This document shows, piece after piece, positions 17,661 to 28,318 of a stretch of 64,000 bases of DNA. A model generated the notes under the pieces. The model made no database searches. It had not been told where the DNA came from and saw nothing but the letters and a program-made list of their open reading frames with translations. Position 1 is the first letter of the stretch, and every line of letters begins with the position of its first letter. Source of the DNA: [Clostridium] fimetarium (lineage in GTDB: Bacteria; Bacillota; Clostridia; Lachnospirales; Lachnospiraceae). Position numbers and translations under genes: made by a program. The stretch spans positions 1-64,000 of the forward strand of contig NZ_FOJI01000020.1 in the NCBI RefSeq assembly GCF_900111235.1, given 5' to 3'.

Positions 17661-18797
17661 TTATGCATTGTGCATTAGTTGCTCATATAATTTGTAAAGA
17701 TTTTCTCCCGGCTTTTCTCCCAAGTCGGTTTCTAAAAGCTTCTGATATATTTTGAAATAATCATGTACACCCTGTTTGCCTGTCAACCTAAAATGGATTT
17801 GCATGGCACAGCCGCGAACAGTTTCATCATAAGGCTCATATTTAGTCACAGTTTCAATCAGTTCCAACGCCGAGAGATATTCTGTGTCCCGTTTTATCAA
17901 ATACATAATCAACCGCTTTGCCGCGCTGACAAAGCGCAGATGATATAGTACCCGATATGGCTCACACCATTCCCCGCCAAAATTTTCAAAAAGCATCCCC
18001 TGATATGTAGTTAATATCTGATGATACTCCTTTGCTCGCTCATCATTCATACAGTCTGTTTCTGGGTTGAGCGATTCCAGAAGAAATGCGTCCAAACGCA
18101 GTTCTAGAAATTCATTTATGTGAAGCTGATAGTCACCACCTTTAAAAACGACAGCTATGGATACACCACTTTCATGAAGTGTTTTGTTTAGGCGACTGAT
18201 AGAGCTTCTCAAATTGATATCTGCCTTGTCCTTGTCCTTATCTGGAAAAAGAGTGTCCATCAGTTTATCCTTCGTTGCTTCTCTATTTTTTTGCAGAAGC
18301 AAAAATGCGAAAAGCTCTGCACATTTCGAAGTTGTCCAGTGAATAGGTTCCTCATACTCACAGCAAGCGCGAAAGGAACCGAACATACTAATGTTTAAGA
18401 ACTTCGCTTGTGGCGTTTCAGTTAAAGTTCCTGTACGGTTCAACCTTTTTTGCAAACGAAGCACTGTACGCTCCAAATCCTTTTCAAGTACGGGTTTGAG
18501 AAGGTAATCCAGAGCATTGACTGTAAAGGCCTCAATCGCATATTGATTATATGCCGTGATGAAAACAACTTCACCATCATATCCTTCCGCTTGTGCACGT
18601 TCAGCCAGTTCAAGACCATTTATCTCCGGCATTTCAATATCCAAAAACAAAACATCGGGCTTTAGTAAATCTATTTTTTGTAAGGCCTCACATGGATTTG
18701 AAAAAAGCCCTACAACTTCAAACTGATAGGCCTCAAGTAGTTCGCCTATATATTCCGCAAGCAGTTTCTCATCATCTACAATCATTGCTTTAATCAT
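17661..18797 (-). CDS. Response regulator with SARP/BTAD-type output domain
   Basis: 378 residues. Receiver domain with DDE acidic pocket, phospho-acceptor in FLDIEMPE, FITAYN switch and LLKPV lysine. A winged-helix DNA-binding domain (about 140-225) and a BTAD helical domain follow. Its start overlaps the 3' end of the hybrid kinase by 8 bp, so the two form one two-component operon. Paralogous to the regulator at 11467-12597. It sits just upstream of the GLUG surface protein, which is its likely target by position. Confidence 0.85.
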   Translation of the reverse strand: MIKAMIVDDEKLLAEYIGELLEAYQFEVVGLFSNPCEALQKIDLLKPDVLFLDIEMPEINGLELAERAQAEGYDGEVVFITAYNQYAIEAFTVNALDYLLKPVLEKDLERTVLRLQKRLNRTGTLTETPQAKFLNISMFGSFRACCEYEEPIHWTTSKCAELFAFLLLQKNREATKDKLMDTLFPDKDKDKADINLRSSISRLNKTLHESGVSIAVVFKGGDYQLHINEFLELRLDAFLLESLNPETDCMNDERAKEYHQILTTYQGMLFENFGGEWCEPYRVLYHLRFVSAAKRLIMYLIKRDTEYLSALELIETVTKYEPYDETVRGCAMQIHFRLTGKQGVHDYFKIYQKLLETDLGEKPGENLYKLYEQLMHNA

Positions 18798-21700
18798 TTA
18801 CCAAAACTCCTTTTTGCATAGTGTCACCTACAGGTATACGCATGGTCACTGTAGTTCCTAGACCAAAGTCACTCTGAATCTCTAATCCCTGCCCATAAGC
18901 ATTAATTAAACGCTTATTCACATTTTTTAGCGCAATTCCACTTGTGGAAAGGCTACTGTCTAATAGAGACTTTTGTTTTTCATCGTTCATTCCCTGACCG
19001 TCATCGCTGACAGAGATAACCAGTTCCATGTCAACTTTTTTTATAGATATAGCCACTGTCCCTCCTGAAATTCGTTTCATCAATCCATGTCGGACGGCAT
19101 TCTCAACAATGGGTTGGATTATCATAGCAGGAATTTCAATTCCCATCACATCGTCATCCAAATCTAAAACAACGTTAAGACGTTCTCCAAAGCGAGCTTT
19201 GTCAATATGAATATAGGATTCCACTAGAGAAAGCTCCTGTTTTACACTAATAAAGGAATGATTTGGGTCAATATCAAGACTGCCTCTTAGATAATTGCTT
19301 AAATCCTTAAGCAGATTTTCCGCCTGACCCCCGTCTTTTCGGCACAGTGAAATAATTGTACTTAATGCATTGTATAAAAAATGGGGCTTGATCTGGGACT
19401 GCAAAAAAGCGGTTTCCATTTTTACCGTATTTTCAGCTGACTCTTTCATTCTTAAAAGGGTATTAACCCTCGCTGTAAGTTCCCTTACATCATAGGGCTT
19501 CACTAAAAAGTCATTTGCGCCGGCTTCAAAACCTTCTGCTATGTCTTCCGGTGCATGTCGTGAGGTGAAAAGCAGTATGGGAAGTTCATACAAAGAATGC
19601 TCCACTCGAATGCGTCGACACACTTCATATCCTGTCATGCCCGGCATAGATGTATCTAAAAGCACAATAGAAATATCTCTGCGTTCGTTTAGTCGCTTTA
19701 ACGCCTGCTCACCGCTGTAGGCCCCTAAAATCTGATACTCTTTTGCATAGAAGATTTCCTGTAGAGTTTTGATATTTTCCGCTTCATCGTCAACTGCAAG
19801 CAGTATGTACGGAAGTGCGCTGGCATTACCGGATGGAACGTAATTGGATGACACAAGTAAGGTACTTTTATCTGCTTCTACCAGTGAATTATCTATATTT
19901 TTAGTCGAGTATTCTGCCATTTGTGGCATTTGAATCACAAAAACAGAACCTTCTCCGGGCGTGGATTTTTTCAAAAATAAATTTCCCTGCATATTTTTTG
20001 CCAGCATTTTTGAAATTTTAAGGCCCATTCCGATAAAAAACGGATCAGAACTTTCATCTTTTTGTTCACTGAAACGATCGTCAAATAGATTTTTCTGATC
20101 CTCCTGGCTAATTCCTACACCGGTATCCATAACATAAATCTGTATTTCTCCGTCAATCACTTCCGCCGTGATTTTAACAAACCCTGTTTGGGTATATCTT
20201 AAAGCATTGCCCACTATATGAATCAGTATTTGGTGCAACCTATCTTCATCTGCGTGGACATAAAAACAGCCTATCGGAACTGCATTTTGCAGCTGAACCT
20301 GTTCACCTTTTTTTATATGAATCAGCACTTCGTTCACAGCCTGAATAGTTCCACTTACATCAAAATCACGACAATTCAGGCGCAAGGTGTGGTTTTTTAT
20401 GCTTTGAAAGTCAATAATATCATTTACAAGACTGGATAGCCTTGCAGCAACAGAGGAAATCAAAATCAAATTTTTCTGTTGCCGACCGGAATCCTCCCCG
20501 GAATCGACCGTCGATTTTGCCACACTGATGATGCTGTAAAGGGGTGTTTTAAATGCGTTGGAGGTTTGTATTAACAGCTGATCCTTCTCCTTATCCGCCT
20601 GAATCAACTTTTGATTCCATGCATTCATACTATCGTTAGCCTTAACAAATTGAATAATATATAGAAAGGACGCCATGGATAAACCGCATAGTAAAATCAA
20701 TGAGGGCGATATATAAGTGTGAAGTATGGAAGTAAAGTACAAATATGCTCCGCAAAATGAAATCGTGATTAAAGAAACAAACAAAAGCAGCAGCAAAGTA
20801 CCATTTTTCCCAATAGTTCCGTATTTCGCCCTACGGGCTGCTCTAAAAATAAATATGCTATAAATTACATAACTGCTTATATCAAAAAAGCTCAACATCA
20901 TCTCGACAAGGTAAAGATCTTTATTTCGAATTATTAACAAAAGAAGGACCCCACACGATAAGGACAAAATAATACCTTTTAAAACACGAAGCGGAATAAA
21001 ATCCTTTCCCAATTCACGTATAAAGAGTCCCATAAATATGATGCTCAAGCAGATGGCGGTATTTTTAAACCGTAAGACATTCAAATACGAAATAGAGTTG
21101 AAAATAAAGTTAAAAAACTTTTCCCCATCAGCTACTTTAACAAAAGTATAGGAAATGCAAACCAATCCAAGAAACAGCAAATGTTTATTATGCCTACTAA
21201 AAAAATATATGGCAACGAATAAACAGCCAAAAATCATCAGCGCGGCAATTCCAATGCTTTCAAGCATTTTATGTATAAAATCAGTATGAAGAATACCCTG
21301 TTGGCTACCTAAATAAATAGGTTGTATGATACCGCCGTTGACATAATCCCAATTTGCAACTTGAATGACTAAATCAATGGTATCATTATCTGAAGGAAAG
21401 AACGCCATCACCGGCAGGATACTCGTTTCATAGGCTGTTGAATAAGTAGTTGTCGGATTACCCACCTTGGTAATCTCTTTTCCGTTGGCATATATTCTAC
21501 AGGAGGATCGGATATTAGTGATTTTGAGTCCGTACTGGGAAGTTTCCCCATTTGTCTTTATAATCAGATGATAGGTTCCGATACCTCTATCCGCTATATC
21601 TATGTCTGCTTTTTTATTTGCCCATCGACCGGGTACTTGCAGGTATTCCACATTTTTCAAAGACGGATTGTTAATATCTGTAGTAGAAAGCAAACGGTCG

Positions 21701-21897
21701 GGATAAAATTCCCACTTGCCATTCAATGGTACTGTTCCATCATCGCCCAATCTCCAGTGAGATAAATCAAGGACGCCATTTGTGCAGATCGGTACGCTTG
21801 GCTTTTCCCAGATTGTATAAATACAAGCCGATACCATACAAAAACCGACAGCCAAAAACAATACTATTTTTTTTTGAAATGTATTTTTTTCTTTCAT
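18790..21897 (-). CDS. 7TM hybrid histidine kinase with two kinase cores
   Basis: 1035 residues from ATG at 21897, chosen because GGAG lies 6 nt upstream (a TTG 18 bp further up has no such site). Order: signal anchor, extracytoplasmic jelly-roll domain (about 40-190), seven membrane helices (about 205-405), degenerate HisKA, HATPase_c with DTGVGIS, receiver (about 696-809, VLLDTSMPG), LytS-type His_kinase core (QIKPHFLYN, about 836) and a second HATPase. In the first core the usual SHExRTP is TSNAFKTP, so the phosphorylatable His is Asn. The LytS-type His is intact and is the likely donor to the coupled SARP regulator. The sensed ligand is probably a sugar or wall fragment, by family analogy. 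Confidence 0.85.
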   Translation of the reverse strand: MKEKNTFQKKIVLFLAVGFCMVSACIYTIWEKPSVPICTNGVLDLSHWRLGDDGTVPLNGKWEFYPDRLLSTTDINNPSLKNVEYLQVPGRWANKKADIDIADRGIGTYHLIIKTNGETSQYGLKITNIRSSCRIYANGKEITKVGNPTTTYSTAYETSILPVMAFFPSDNDTIDLVIQVANWDYVNGGIIQPIYLGSQQGILHTDFIHKMLESIGIAALMIFGCLFVAIYFFSRHNKHLLFLGLVCISYTFVKVADGEKFFNFIFNSISYLNVLRFKNTAICLSIIFMGLFIRELGKDFIPLRVLKGIILSLSCGVLLLLIIRNKDLYLVEMMLSFFDISSYVIYSIFIFRAARRAKYGTIGKNGTLLLLLFVSLITISFCGAYLYFTSILHTYISPSLILLCGLSMASFLYIIQFVKANDSMNAWNQKLIQADKEKDQLLIQTSNAFKTPLYSIISVAKSTVDSGEDSGRQQKNLILISSVAARLSSLVNDIIDFQSIKNHTLRLNCRDFDVSGTIQAVNEVLIHIKKGEQVQLQNAVPIGCFYVHADEDRLHQILIHIVGNALRYTQTGFVKITAEVIDGEIQIYVMDTGVGISQEDQKNLFDDRFSEQKDESSDPFFIGMGLKISKMLAKNMQGNLFLKKSTPGEGSVFVIQMPQMAEYSTKNIDNSLVEADKSTLLVSSNYVPSGNASALPYILLAVDDEAENIKTLQEIFYAKEYQILGAYSGEQALKRLNERRDISIVLLDTSMPGMTGYEVCRRIRVEHSLYELPILLFTSRHAPEDIAEGFEAGANDFLVKPYDVRELTARVNTLLRMKESAENTVKMETAFLQSQIKPHFLYNALSTIISLCRKDGGQAENLLKDLSNYLRGSLDIDPNHSFISVKQELSLVESYIHIDKARFGERLNVVLDLDDDVMGIEIPAMIIQPIVENAVRHGLMKRISGGTVAISIKKVDMELVISVSDDGQGMNDEKQKSLLDSSLSTSGIALKNVNKRLINAYGQGLEIQSDFGLGTTVTMRIPVGDTMQKGVLVND

Positions 21898-22291
21898 AAA
21901 AATCTCCAAATTCAATTAAAATATTGTCATGACTACATAACTCAAAAACACCGCAAATGTATTTATTAGAATAAAATATGTATATCATTTACGATAATTA
22001 TAAACATATCATTTTATTGTAGAAAAAATTTTCATTTATCTTAATCTAAGATTCTATACAATTTGATTAATGATCACTCTTCACCCCTAACGTTGAATAT
22101 CTATGATAGATAGGTGATTTTTTTTCAAAAACATTTATGTTTATTTCACAGTATATCACAAAATTTTCACCCGGCAACTACAAATCACTATGTTTTCAAA
22201 TTATATGAATCATATATGATAATGTCCTCTTAAACCACAAATGATTATGTCCCAACTATAGTATAATAAAACCTCATAACAAAGAAATGAG
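21898..22291. other. Intergenic region upstream of the kinase operon
   Basis: Promoter region of the hybrid kinase, then a plus-strand terminator-like structure near 22087-22128 (CACC...GGTGA followed by eight T). The rest is AT-rich spacer; no gene seen. Confidence 0.4.
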
Positions 22292-22827
22292 GTGGACACA
22301 ATTAGAAAGGAAACTGCAATCACTTTTCGTGAAGTTGCTAAAGCCTCTATTGGCTCTATTATGCCAGTAAAATCCTTAGGGTTGAAGTATACCATTAAAT
22401 TAATATGGGAGATTGATGAAGTCGAATCTGAAATCAAAGCAATCATGGATGAAATAGATTCTCCAATTTTAAGAATTCCTGGTATTAGCTACCGTATGGG
22501 AGCAATGATTATTGCTGAAATTGGCGACTTTAGTATTTTTGATTCTCCTTATAAGATACTTGCTTATGCTGGATTATCTCCATTCATCTACCAATCAGGA
22601 CAACTTGTGTCCTCTTATTCTCATATGAAGAGCGTAGTTCTAGATACCTCGGATATGCACTTTTAATTCATCTAAATTTGTTTGCCTTTGGGATCCAACA
22701 TTTGTAGCCTATCTTACGAAAAACGTTCTGAAGGAAAGCACTACAATGTTGCCATTTCACATGCTGCCAAGAAACTTGTAAGCGTAATCATCTTGAGAAA
22801 ACAAGGCAACAATATATCAAAGTAGCT
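22292..22827 (+). pseudogene. IS110-family transposase remnant
   Basis: Residues such as IPGISYRMGAMIIAEIGDF and YKILAYAGLSPFIYQSG are the C-terminal Transposase_20 domain of IS110/IS116 recombinases. The N-terminal DEDD catalytic domain is missing. After about codon 110 the frame breaks, yet the continuation is still legible in other frames (HYNVAISHAAKKLV...) to about 22827. An inactive relic. Confidence 0.8.
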
Positions 22828-23165
22828 TAATACTATATTCTCAATACATCTTTTTTGAGCACCTATATAGATGCTCTATTTGTCATACAGTTTTCAATGT
22901 TCAAATATATCTAAAATACAATTCAGCACTCTATTCAAAAAATATTAGTTTAAGACTTGACTTTTAATAATTTGTATACCTAGCAGCTAAATTCTCGCTG
23001 ACCGGATACACATTTATATTTGTTCGTATAAAAAAGTAGGTAATCCCATATCTGGATTTACACACCTTTGATACTCGAAGGAATTTATTTCATCATAAAA
23101 AGACTGATATTTTCAAGTTTTTTTTACATTGAATTTGCATTAAATTTGCCTTTATTTTTTCGCTC
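22828..23165. other. Intergenic region, nothing recognised
   Basis: AT-rich spacer between the IS110 relic and the convergent diguanylate cyclase gene; no gene or clear hairpin seen. Confidence 0.4.
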
Positions 23166-24254
23166 TCAGTCTTTATTTTTATACATTACCACTCTATTTC
23201 TTCCGATTCTTTTGGCTTCATATAATGCCTTATCTGCATCCTCTATCAAACTATCTATGTTCATAGATGTGTAAGGATATGATGCGATTCCAATCGATAC
23301 TGTAATATCTATACTTATATCATTTGAAATTTCGAAATTGTAAGTTTCAATTTTTTTACGTATTCTTTCCGCTATTCTAAATGCATGCTCAGCTGAACAA
23401 TCTAATAATAATGCAGAAAATTCTTCCCCTCCATTTCGGGAAACGACATCGAAAGTTCTAACGGTATCTTTTAAAATTTCAGCCGTTTTTTGTAATACAA
23501 TGTCTCCCGCAGTATGCCCGTATGTATCGTTAATTTTCTTAAAGAAGTCAATATCCATATATATATATGACAGTTTTTCTTCTTTTAAAATTGTTAATCG
23601 GGATAGGTTGCGAAAAGATGTATCAAATTCTCGTACATTATTTAATCCCGTAAGAAAATCCTTAGTAGCTTCCTTTTTTAATTTGTTGTTCATTTTTATC
23701 ATATCAACTAAATATCCTGTATACTGATATATTACATAAGCCACAAATGTATTACCAATGTAATAAATCACTAAAATTCTAAAGAATAATATTGATATCC
23801 CTGTTACGAAAAATAATCCTGCTGAAAAGAGCAATACCATGTATATGATTGAGTATATCCACTTTTTTTTCTTAGACTCCACATACTTACTTATAATATT
23901 AAATCCCAAAACAATTAAAATGATAATTACAAATGCAACAGTAGACGACTTTGAAGCACCAAAATAAAGGAATCGAAATGTACCCATTAATATACCTGCT
24001 GTAATTGATGGTATAAATCCACAAAACACTACCGTTAGTAATAAAGGAATGTAACGAAAATCAATCATGACCTCCGGTAATACATAAACACTATTTAGCA
24101 TTAAACTAATTCCTAACAAGCCACTGATTAATCCAATCACTATTTTTGTGAGATAAGAAGCATTAATATTCACTTCCCTATCCTTAAATCCGAAATACGA
24201 TATACTGATAAATGCTATTAAAATACATGCATTAATAAATAATTGATAAAACAC
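23166..24254 (-). CDS. Membrane diguanylate cyclase (5TM-LytS-type sensor + GGDEF)
   Basis: 362 residues. Six or so hydrophobic segments in residues 1-190 resemble the 5TMR-LYT sensor module. A GGDEF domain follows (about 205-360) with metal site DIDFFKKIND and an intact active motif RNGGEEFS. An RTFD motif five residues before GGEEF fits the inhibitory I-site (RxxD), so product feedback is expected. It should make cyclic di-GMP at the membrane. It is a stand-alone gene with no EAL partner in the window, flanked by decayed genes. Confidence 0.9.
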   Translation of the reverse strand: MFYQLFINACILIAFISISYFGFKDREVNINASYLTKIVIGLISGLLGISLMLNSVYVLPEVMIDFRYIPLLLTVVFCGFIPSITAGILMGTFRFLYFGASKSSTVAFVIIILIVLGFNIISKYVESKKKKWIYSIIYMVLLFSAGLFFVTGISILFFRILVIYYIGNTFVAYVIYQYTGYLVDMIKMNNKLKKEATKDFLTGLNNVREFDTSFRNLSRLTILKEEKLSYIYMDIDFFKKINDTYGHTAGDIVLQKTAEILKDTVRTFDVVSRNGGEEFSALLLDCSAEHAFRIAERIRKKIETYNFEISNDISIDITVSIGIASYPYTSMNIDSLIEDADKALYEAKRIGRNRVVMYKNKD

Positions 24255-24612
24255 AATTACGCCTCTCTATATTATCAAAAGACCTATTTTTGTAGTATAA
24301 AGTCTGATGTTTGAAAGTAAATATGCTACTTTGTTTAAATGCTTTGCCTGAATAGTCTAGGATTAAAGGCAATCAAACTAGACGAAGTAAAACTTATTCC
24401 AGTATTTCTAAAGTAAAATAGTCATAGCGCAGGCAGATTTCACTGTATAGAATTTAGTCTTACACGAAAGGCATATGGAATTTAGCCTCGCACACTATTT
24501 TTAGATACCCGTTTGCCATACAGAAAATAATTTTTCTAACCAAACACTCTGCCAACCTCGTTTATTCTTCCGAATCATCATTTTTGTCGTAGTCATTTGT
24601 TGCCTTTTCATA
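24255..24612. other. Intergenic region, nothing recognised
   Basis: Upstream region of the diguanylate cyclase gene plus spacer; no open frame or clear structure seen. Confidence 0.4.
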
Positions 24613-24981
24613 TTATTCAAACGTAACTACAACTTTACCCTGTGCGTGACCTTGAGCAACTTTATCTAAAACTTGACTTATTTGTGAAAAGTCGTACACT
24701 GAATCAATTGTCGGTTTGATATTATTGCTTTCTAAAATAATTGCCACCTTTTTCAATTGTTGAGCATTAGCTTGTACAAAAAAGAAATGATATTCTTTTT
24801 GTTGCTTAGATGCCATTCGATCATATTTACCGCCTGCTAATTTTAATAGAATCTTCTTCCAAAGAGGGAAACCATTTTCTACTGCAAAGCGATAATTAGG
24901 TACAGCTTTTAATGGCACTATCTTACCATATTGCTTTAAAATTATCAACTCTTGCTCGATTTCGAGATATATATCATTATT
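24613..24981 (-). pseudogene. C-terminal fragment of a zinc-type alcohol dehydrogenase/quinone oxidoreductase
   Basis: About 111-120 codons homologous to the end of medium-chain dehydrogenase/reductase proteins: LKQYGKIVPLKAVPNYRF, then VYDFSQISQVLDKVAQGHAQGKVVV, the typical final strand-helix with GKVV. The catalytic N-terminal domain and most of the Rossmann fold are absent and there is no ribosome-binding site, so this is a truncated relic. Confidence 0.75.
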
Positions 24982-25042
24982 GAATTAATAATTGATATAT
25001 TATATAATATATTTATCCTGCTCCCAGTAGGATGATTTATTT

Positions 25043-25084
25043 GAGCCACTACTCCCCTTATAATGTAGTGGTTCTTCTTTTTTG
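25043..25084 (+). terminator. Intrinsic terminator without an adjacent gene
   Basis: Stem CCACTAC/GTAGTGG followed by TTCTTCTTTTTT. No plus-strand gene ends just upstream, so its gene was probably lost by deletion. Confidence 0.6.
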
Positions 25085-25263
25085 CATTTAAAAATACACC
25101 CTGCGTGCTGAAAGTGCTTGATTAGTATATTTATATAAAATAAGGTTTATAGTCATTCAACTGCACTTTCAAAAGGATTGAAACCTTGCAGCGTTTGTAA
25201 ACCACCAACAACGTAAATATTGCAAATTTTAACGAAAAGGGCAACAGCCACATGTTTTTGTCG

Positions 25264-25320
25264 AAAGGGGACTTTTGCTCATATCAGATTACTCATCTAT
25301 TTTGCAAAAGCCCCTTTTCT
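25264..25320. repeat. Hairpin element shared with 42628-42684
   Basis: Long imperfect hairpin (arms AAAGGGGACTTTTGC and GCAAAAGCCCCTTTT). Read on the minus strand its core GCTTTTGCAAAATAGATGAG matches GCTTTTGTAAATTAGATGAG at 42632 on the plus strand. Either a dispersed terminator type or a small mobile hairpin. Confidence 0.5.
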
Positions 25321-25349
25321 TTTAGTTAAAGGATTAGTTTTGTGACTTA

Positions 25350-25670
25350 CTAAGCATTAGGTGAAAGTGTATAATAAACGACTGTTTGTTTATGACCACA
25401 AGGGCATGTGCATCCTAAAAAAACGGTATCTTCTTCATTGAAACAAGTTTTTGTACAAGGTACAATTATATAATTAATAAACCATAAGAAATCATTCAAT
25501 TGACATTCTAACTGACTTGAAGAACAATAAGTGAAAACTTTAGCAAACCAAAGTTTACATGATGTTGAATGAGTAGTCCAAGATATATGATATTGTTCAG
25601 CTAATAATTTCAATGCTTCTTCTTCTGTTGTTCCTTCAAATTTTCTCTTTATTTCTTCTTTATTGAACAT
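25350..25670 (-). CDS. Small Cys-rich protein of unknown function
   Basis: 106 residues from ATG at 25670, which has AGGAGAG 8 nt upstream; an upstream in-frame Met lacks such a site. The N-terminus (FNKEEIKRKFEGTTEEEALKLLAEQ) is a charged helix. The C-terminal half carries six or more Cys, including CTCPCGH, suggesting a metal site. I do not recognise the family. It stands alone between remnants. Confidence 0.6.
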   Translation of the reverse strand: MFNKEEIKRKFEGTTEEEALKLLAEQYHISWTTHSTSCKLWFAKVFTYCSSSQLECQLNDFLWFINYIIVPCTKTCFNEEDTVFLGCTCPCGHKQTVVYYTLSPNA

Positions 25671-25990
25671 AAAAATCACTCTCCTTTTAATAATATAATA
25701 TGCGACAAAAAGTTTTTTGACTCCATAATATGATGTTTTTTGACAATTTATTTTAGGGTATAAAGCAATCAATATTCCGTACCTCATACGGGTTTTTATT
25801 AAAGAATGAAAAGCGACCTAATAACTAAAGGACAAAATATAGGCACTCAAAAAGACCTAATGAATATGAAAAAAACAAAGGAATGTCAATGAAGTGCATG
25901 GGAATTACCACCCCAAGATAAAAAATCCCACTTGTTTTTTGTTCAATATAATTCTACAAAAAGAGACGTGTTTCTACGTCTCCCCCACTA
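25671..25990. other. Intergenic region, nothing recognised
   Basis: Promoter region of the small Cys-rich gene, then spacer with a hairpin GAGACGTG...CACGTCTC-like (AGACGTGTTTCTACGTCT, 25962-25979) just past the recombinase stop, acting as its terminator. Confidence 0.4.
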
Positions 25991-27258
25991 CTATGCCACC
26001 TGCTCCAGCAACTGCATCAGCATATTTTCAAATTCAGTTTGATATTTCCATTTGATTTCAATTCGATCTTCTGAATAGACAATCACCTTATCAATCAAGT
26101 CATTCATAACCTCATCCGAGAACTATACTTACAGTCTTGAATTTTTCAATTAAGTCACTCAGTTTCTGTTCTAATAACTTGCGCTCTTGTCTATCCCCAA
26201 TTTCATTGCAAATTTTCAATTTTCTTTCTTCCAGTTCTTCAATCTGCATTGTAAATTGCTTCTTACGTAATACATATTCTTCCTTTGAAATTGACTTTAA
26301 TCGGTATCTTTCATACAGATTCATTTTTGTCTGCATCAATTTATTAATAGCATTATCTGCATCGGATACTGTCATTTCTGCTTTATTTTCTTTATATATC
26401 TTCTGTTTCAAGTCATTAATAAGTTTTTGTGAATCACATAGCAGCTTAATATGATTTTGTATCAATTCAACCATCGTACTCATCATATCCTTTTCATACA
26501 CCTTAATTTCTGAACATTTATCTTCAGTGTATCTACTTCTAGAACATTCATAATAAGGATTAATCGTTGTATGGCTCCTTCTGAGCAATCTTCCACAGTC
26601 TGCACAGTAATAGAATCCTTTTCTCCTAAAATCACCAAGTAGAATAGTCTCCTTCTCCGTAGGGGGCATAATATCATTGTTTACTTTCCAAAATACTTCT
26701 TTCGAAACAATCCCTTCATGAGTTCCTTTAACAATAATCCACTCATCTCTATTTACACGTTCACTCTCTCGCTTTGCGATTTTTGTACGCACTCTGACAT
26801 TACTTATCATATCGCCAGCATACCTTTGGTCCTGATAATCTTCAAGACCTTCGGTGATGTCCATACGGTCTTATCATCGACCACATACTTTCTTTGTCTG
26901 TTAGTATTACTATACCCCGCTGGCGTAAAGATTTCTAGCCCATTCAGTTTACGTGCTATATCAGAACCAATTAAACCGTTTAGTGCATACTTAAATATCA
27001 GTTTGACAATTGATGCTGTCTCTTCATCAATAATCAACTTATGCTTATCCGTCGGAGCCTTCTTATATCCAAATATAGCATATGGACTAATAAATTCACC
27101 CTTTTTCTGTCTGCTATGAACAGCACTCTTACCTTCTTAGACAAATCTTTTACATAATAATCATTAATAAGATTCTTCATTGGGATACTGATACCATCTG
27201 ATGTTTCCATTACATTTTCACTATCATAACCATCATTAATAGAGATTAAACAAATCAC
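25991..27258 (-). pseudogene. Large serine recombinase, frameshifted and N-terminally truncated
   Basis: Four legible pieces in different frames, in order. A resolvase-end piece (ISINDGYDSEN...PMKNLINDYYVKDLSKKVR) comes first. The Recombinase domain follows (IFKYALNGLIGSDIARKLNG), then the zinc ribbon with coiled coil (YYCADCGRLLRRSH...YYECSRSRYTEDKCS) and a tail (VMNDLIDKVIVYSEDRIEIK) ending at 25991. The catalytic serine region is gone. Typical of integrases of conjugative or phage elements; this copy cannot act. A second, more decayed copy lies at about 56940-57330. Confidence 0.85.
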
Positions 27259-27314
27259 ATGTCAAATCAGAATAATAATAGTAAGTAATAGATACATCAT
27301 GGTCATCTCAAATA

Positions 27315-28115
27315 TCATTCGGTACTTAACCCGGTTTCCTGTTCAATCTGTTTGGTAATTATTCGTCCAAATAATTCTTCAAATGCAGGTGCATCCTCAG
27401 CATAATCAACTTTTACAACAATATTTCCCGCTTTATAACAATATGGATTTTTTACCTGCTCCATAAATGAACAGATTCGCTCATATATTGGTAATGACTC
27501 ATCAATATACACATTTTTTATATCTACTAGCTCATTCTTATCAACCTTTAGAATATCAGTTTTCTTCATTCTGTCTAATTCAGCCTGCGTAGGAATTACA
27601 TAAACGTTTTTGTCAAATATATATTTTTTATGGGTTTTCTTTTCTTCTACTTCATCAATTTGTAGCAATTCGATTTCATTACCCGGCCTGAATAGAACTC
27701 CTTCTTTCCATTTTTCAATCCTTTCTTTTATTTTGCGAACACTATATTTCTTACTCATGCATAACTCTAGCCAGAAACTTCTATCTCTTTCTTCAATTCC
27801 ATCAAGTAATAATATATGGCTTGACCAATTTATTTCCGTCAAATGTTCTCCATAAATATCCCAATCAGAATATGCCTCATAAAACTGAATCATTCTATAT
27901 AGACCACGTCGATTATATACTTTATCTTCAATGCCTTTCTTTTTCATACCAATTGTAACATTTCCAATAAAATCAGAACCAAACTTATTTACTGAATTTT
28001 TGCGACTCAATTCACGTCCAACTTTCCAATACTGATAAATTATATTTTCCTGTCTATCATTTGAAAATCTAATAATACGTTCAATATTTGCAATTACCGT
28101 ATTCACTGTTCTCAT
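27315..28115 (-). CDS. DUF1016_N (YhcG N-terminal) domain protein without nuclease domain
   Basis: 266 residues, ATG at 28115 preceded by AGGAGG. The first 150 residues are DUF1016_N-like (YWKVGRELSR, LYRMIQFYEAYSDW, INWSSHILLLDGIEERDRSFW). YhcG proteins normally carry a C-terminal PDDEXK nuclease with a VVIELK-type motif. None is visible here and the protein is shorter than usual. Degraded copies occur at 48412-48653 and 57389-57991, each in the same position relative to a repeat element. The role is unknown; it may be a relic of a defence or mobile gene. Confidence 0.7.
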   Translation of the reverse strand: MRTVNTVIANIERIIRFSNDRQENIIYQYWKVGRELSRKNSVNKFGSDFIGNVTIGMKKKGIEDKVYNRRGLYRMIQFYEAYSDWDIYGEHLTEINWSSHILLLDGIEERDRSFWLELCMSKKYSVRKIKERIEKWKEGVLFRPGNEIELLQIDEVEEKKTHKKYIFDKNVYVIPTQAELDRMKKTDILKVDKNELVDIKNVYIDESLPIYERICSFMEQVKNPYCYKAGNIVVKVDYAEDAPAFEELFGRIITKQIEQETGLSTE

Positions 28116-28180
28116 AAAAATCCTCCTGATTTTTTATGAATAGTATATACAGTAATTGCAACAAATAAAAGTCCATTAAT

Positions 28181-28318
28181 TGTGAGTACACCTTTTGTGT
28201 CATTTGTGAGTACAGATGCCATTTTATAAGGCTTTTCAGACTTAATTAAGCCTATATTTTCACGTATTATATTGAATTTTAATATGTAAATACAACTATT
28301 TTTCTATTTGTGAGTACA
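28181..28318. repeat. Three TGTGAGTACA direct repeats
   Basis: Exact decamers at 28181, 28205 and 28309, upstream of the DUF1016 gene. The same set occurs at 34977, 35001 and 35105, two remain at 48718 and 48742, and they are decayed near 58078. Spaced direct repeats of this kind resemble transposase-binding sites at IS21-type ends or a protein operator; no such transposase is present. Confidence 0.6.

Larger units (their letters stand above)
24982..25349. other. Intergenic region with terminator-like hairpins
   Basis: No gene seen. Contains a small hairpin (ATCCT...AGGAT, 25015-25033), a plus-strand terminator and a longer hairpin, described separately. It seems to be the joint between two rearranged segments. 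Confidence 0.4.

Noticed and set aside
27315-28115. Active YhcG nuclease
   Set aside because: Only the N-terminal DUF1016 part is present; no PDDEXK motif found.
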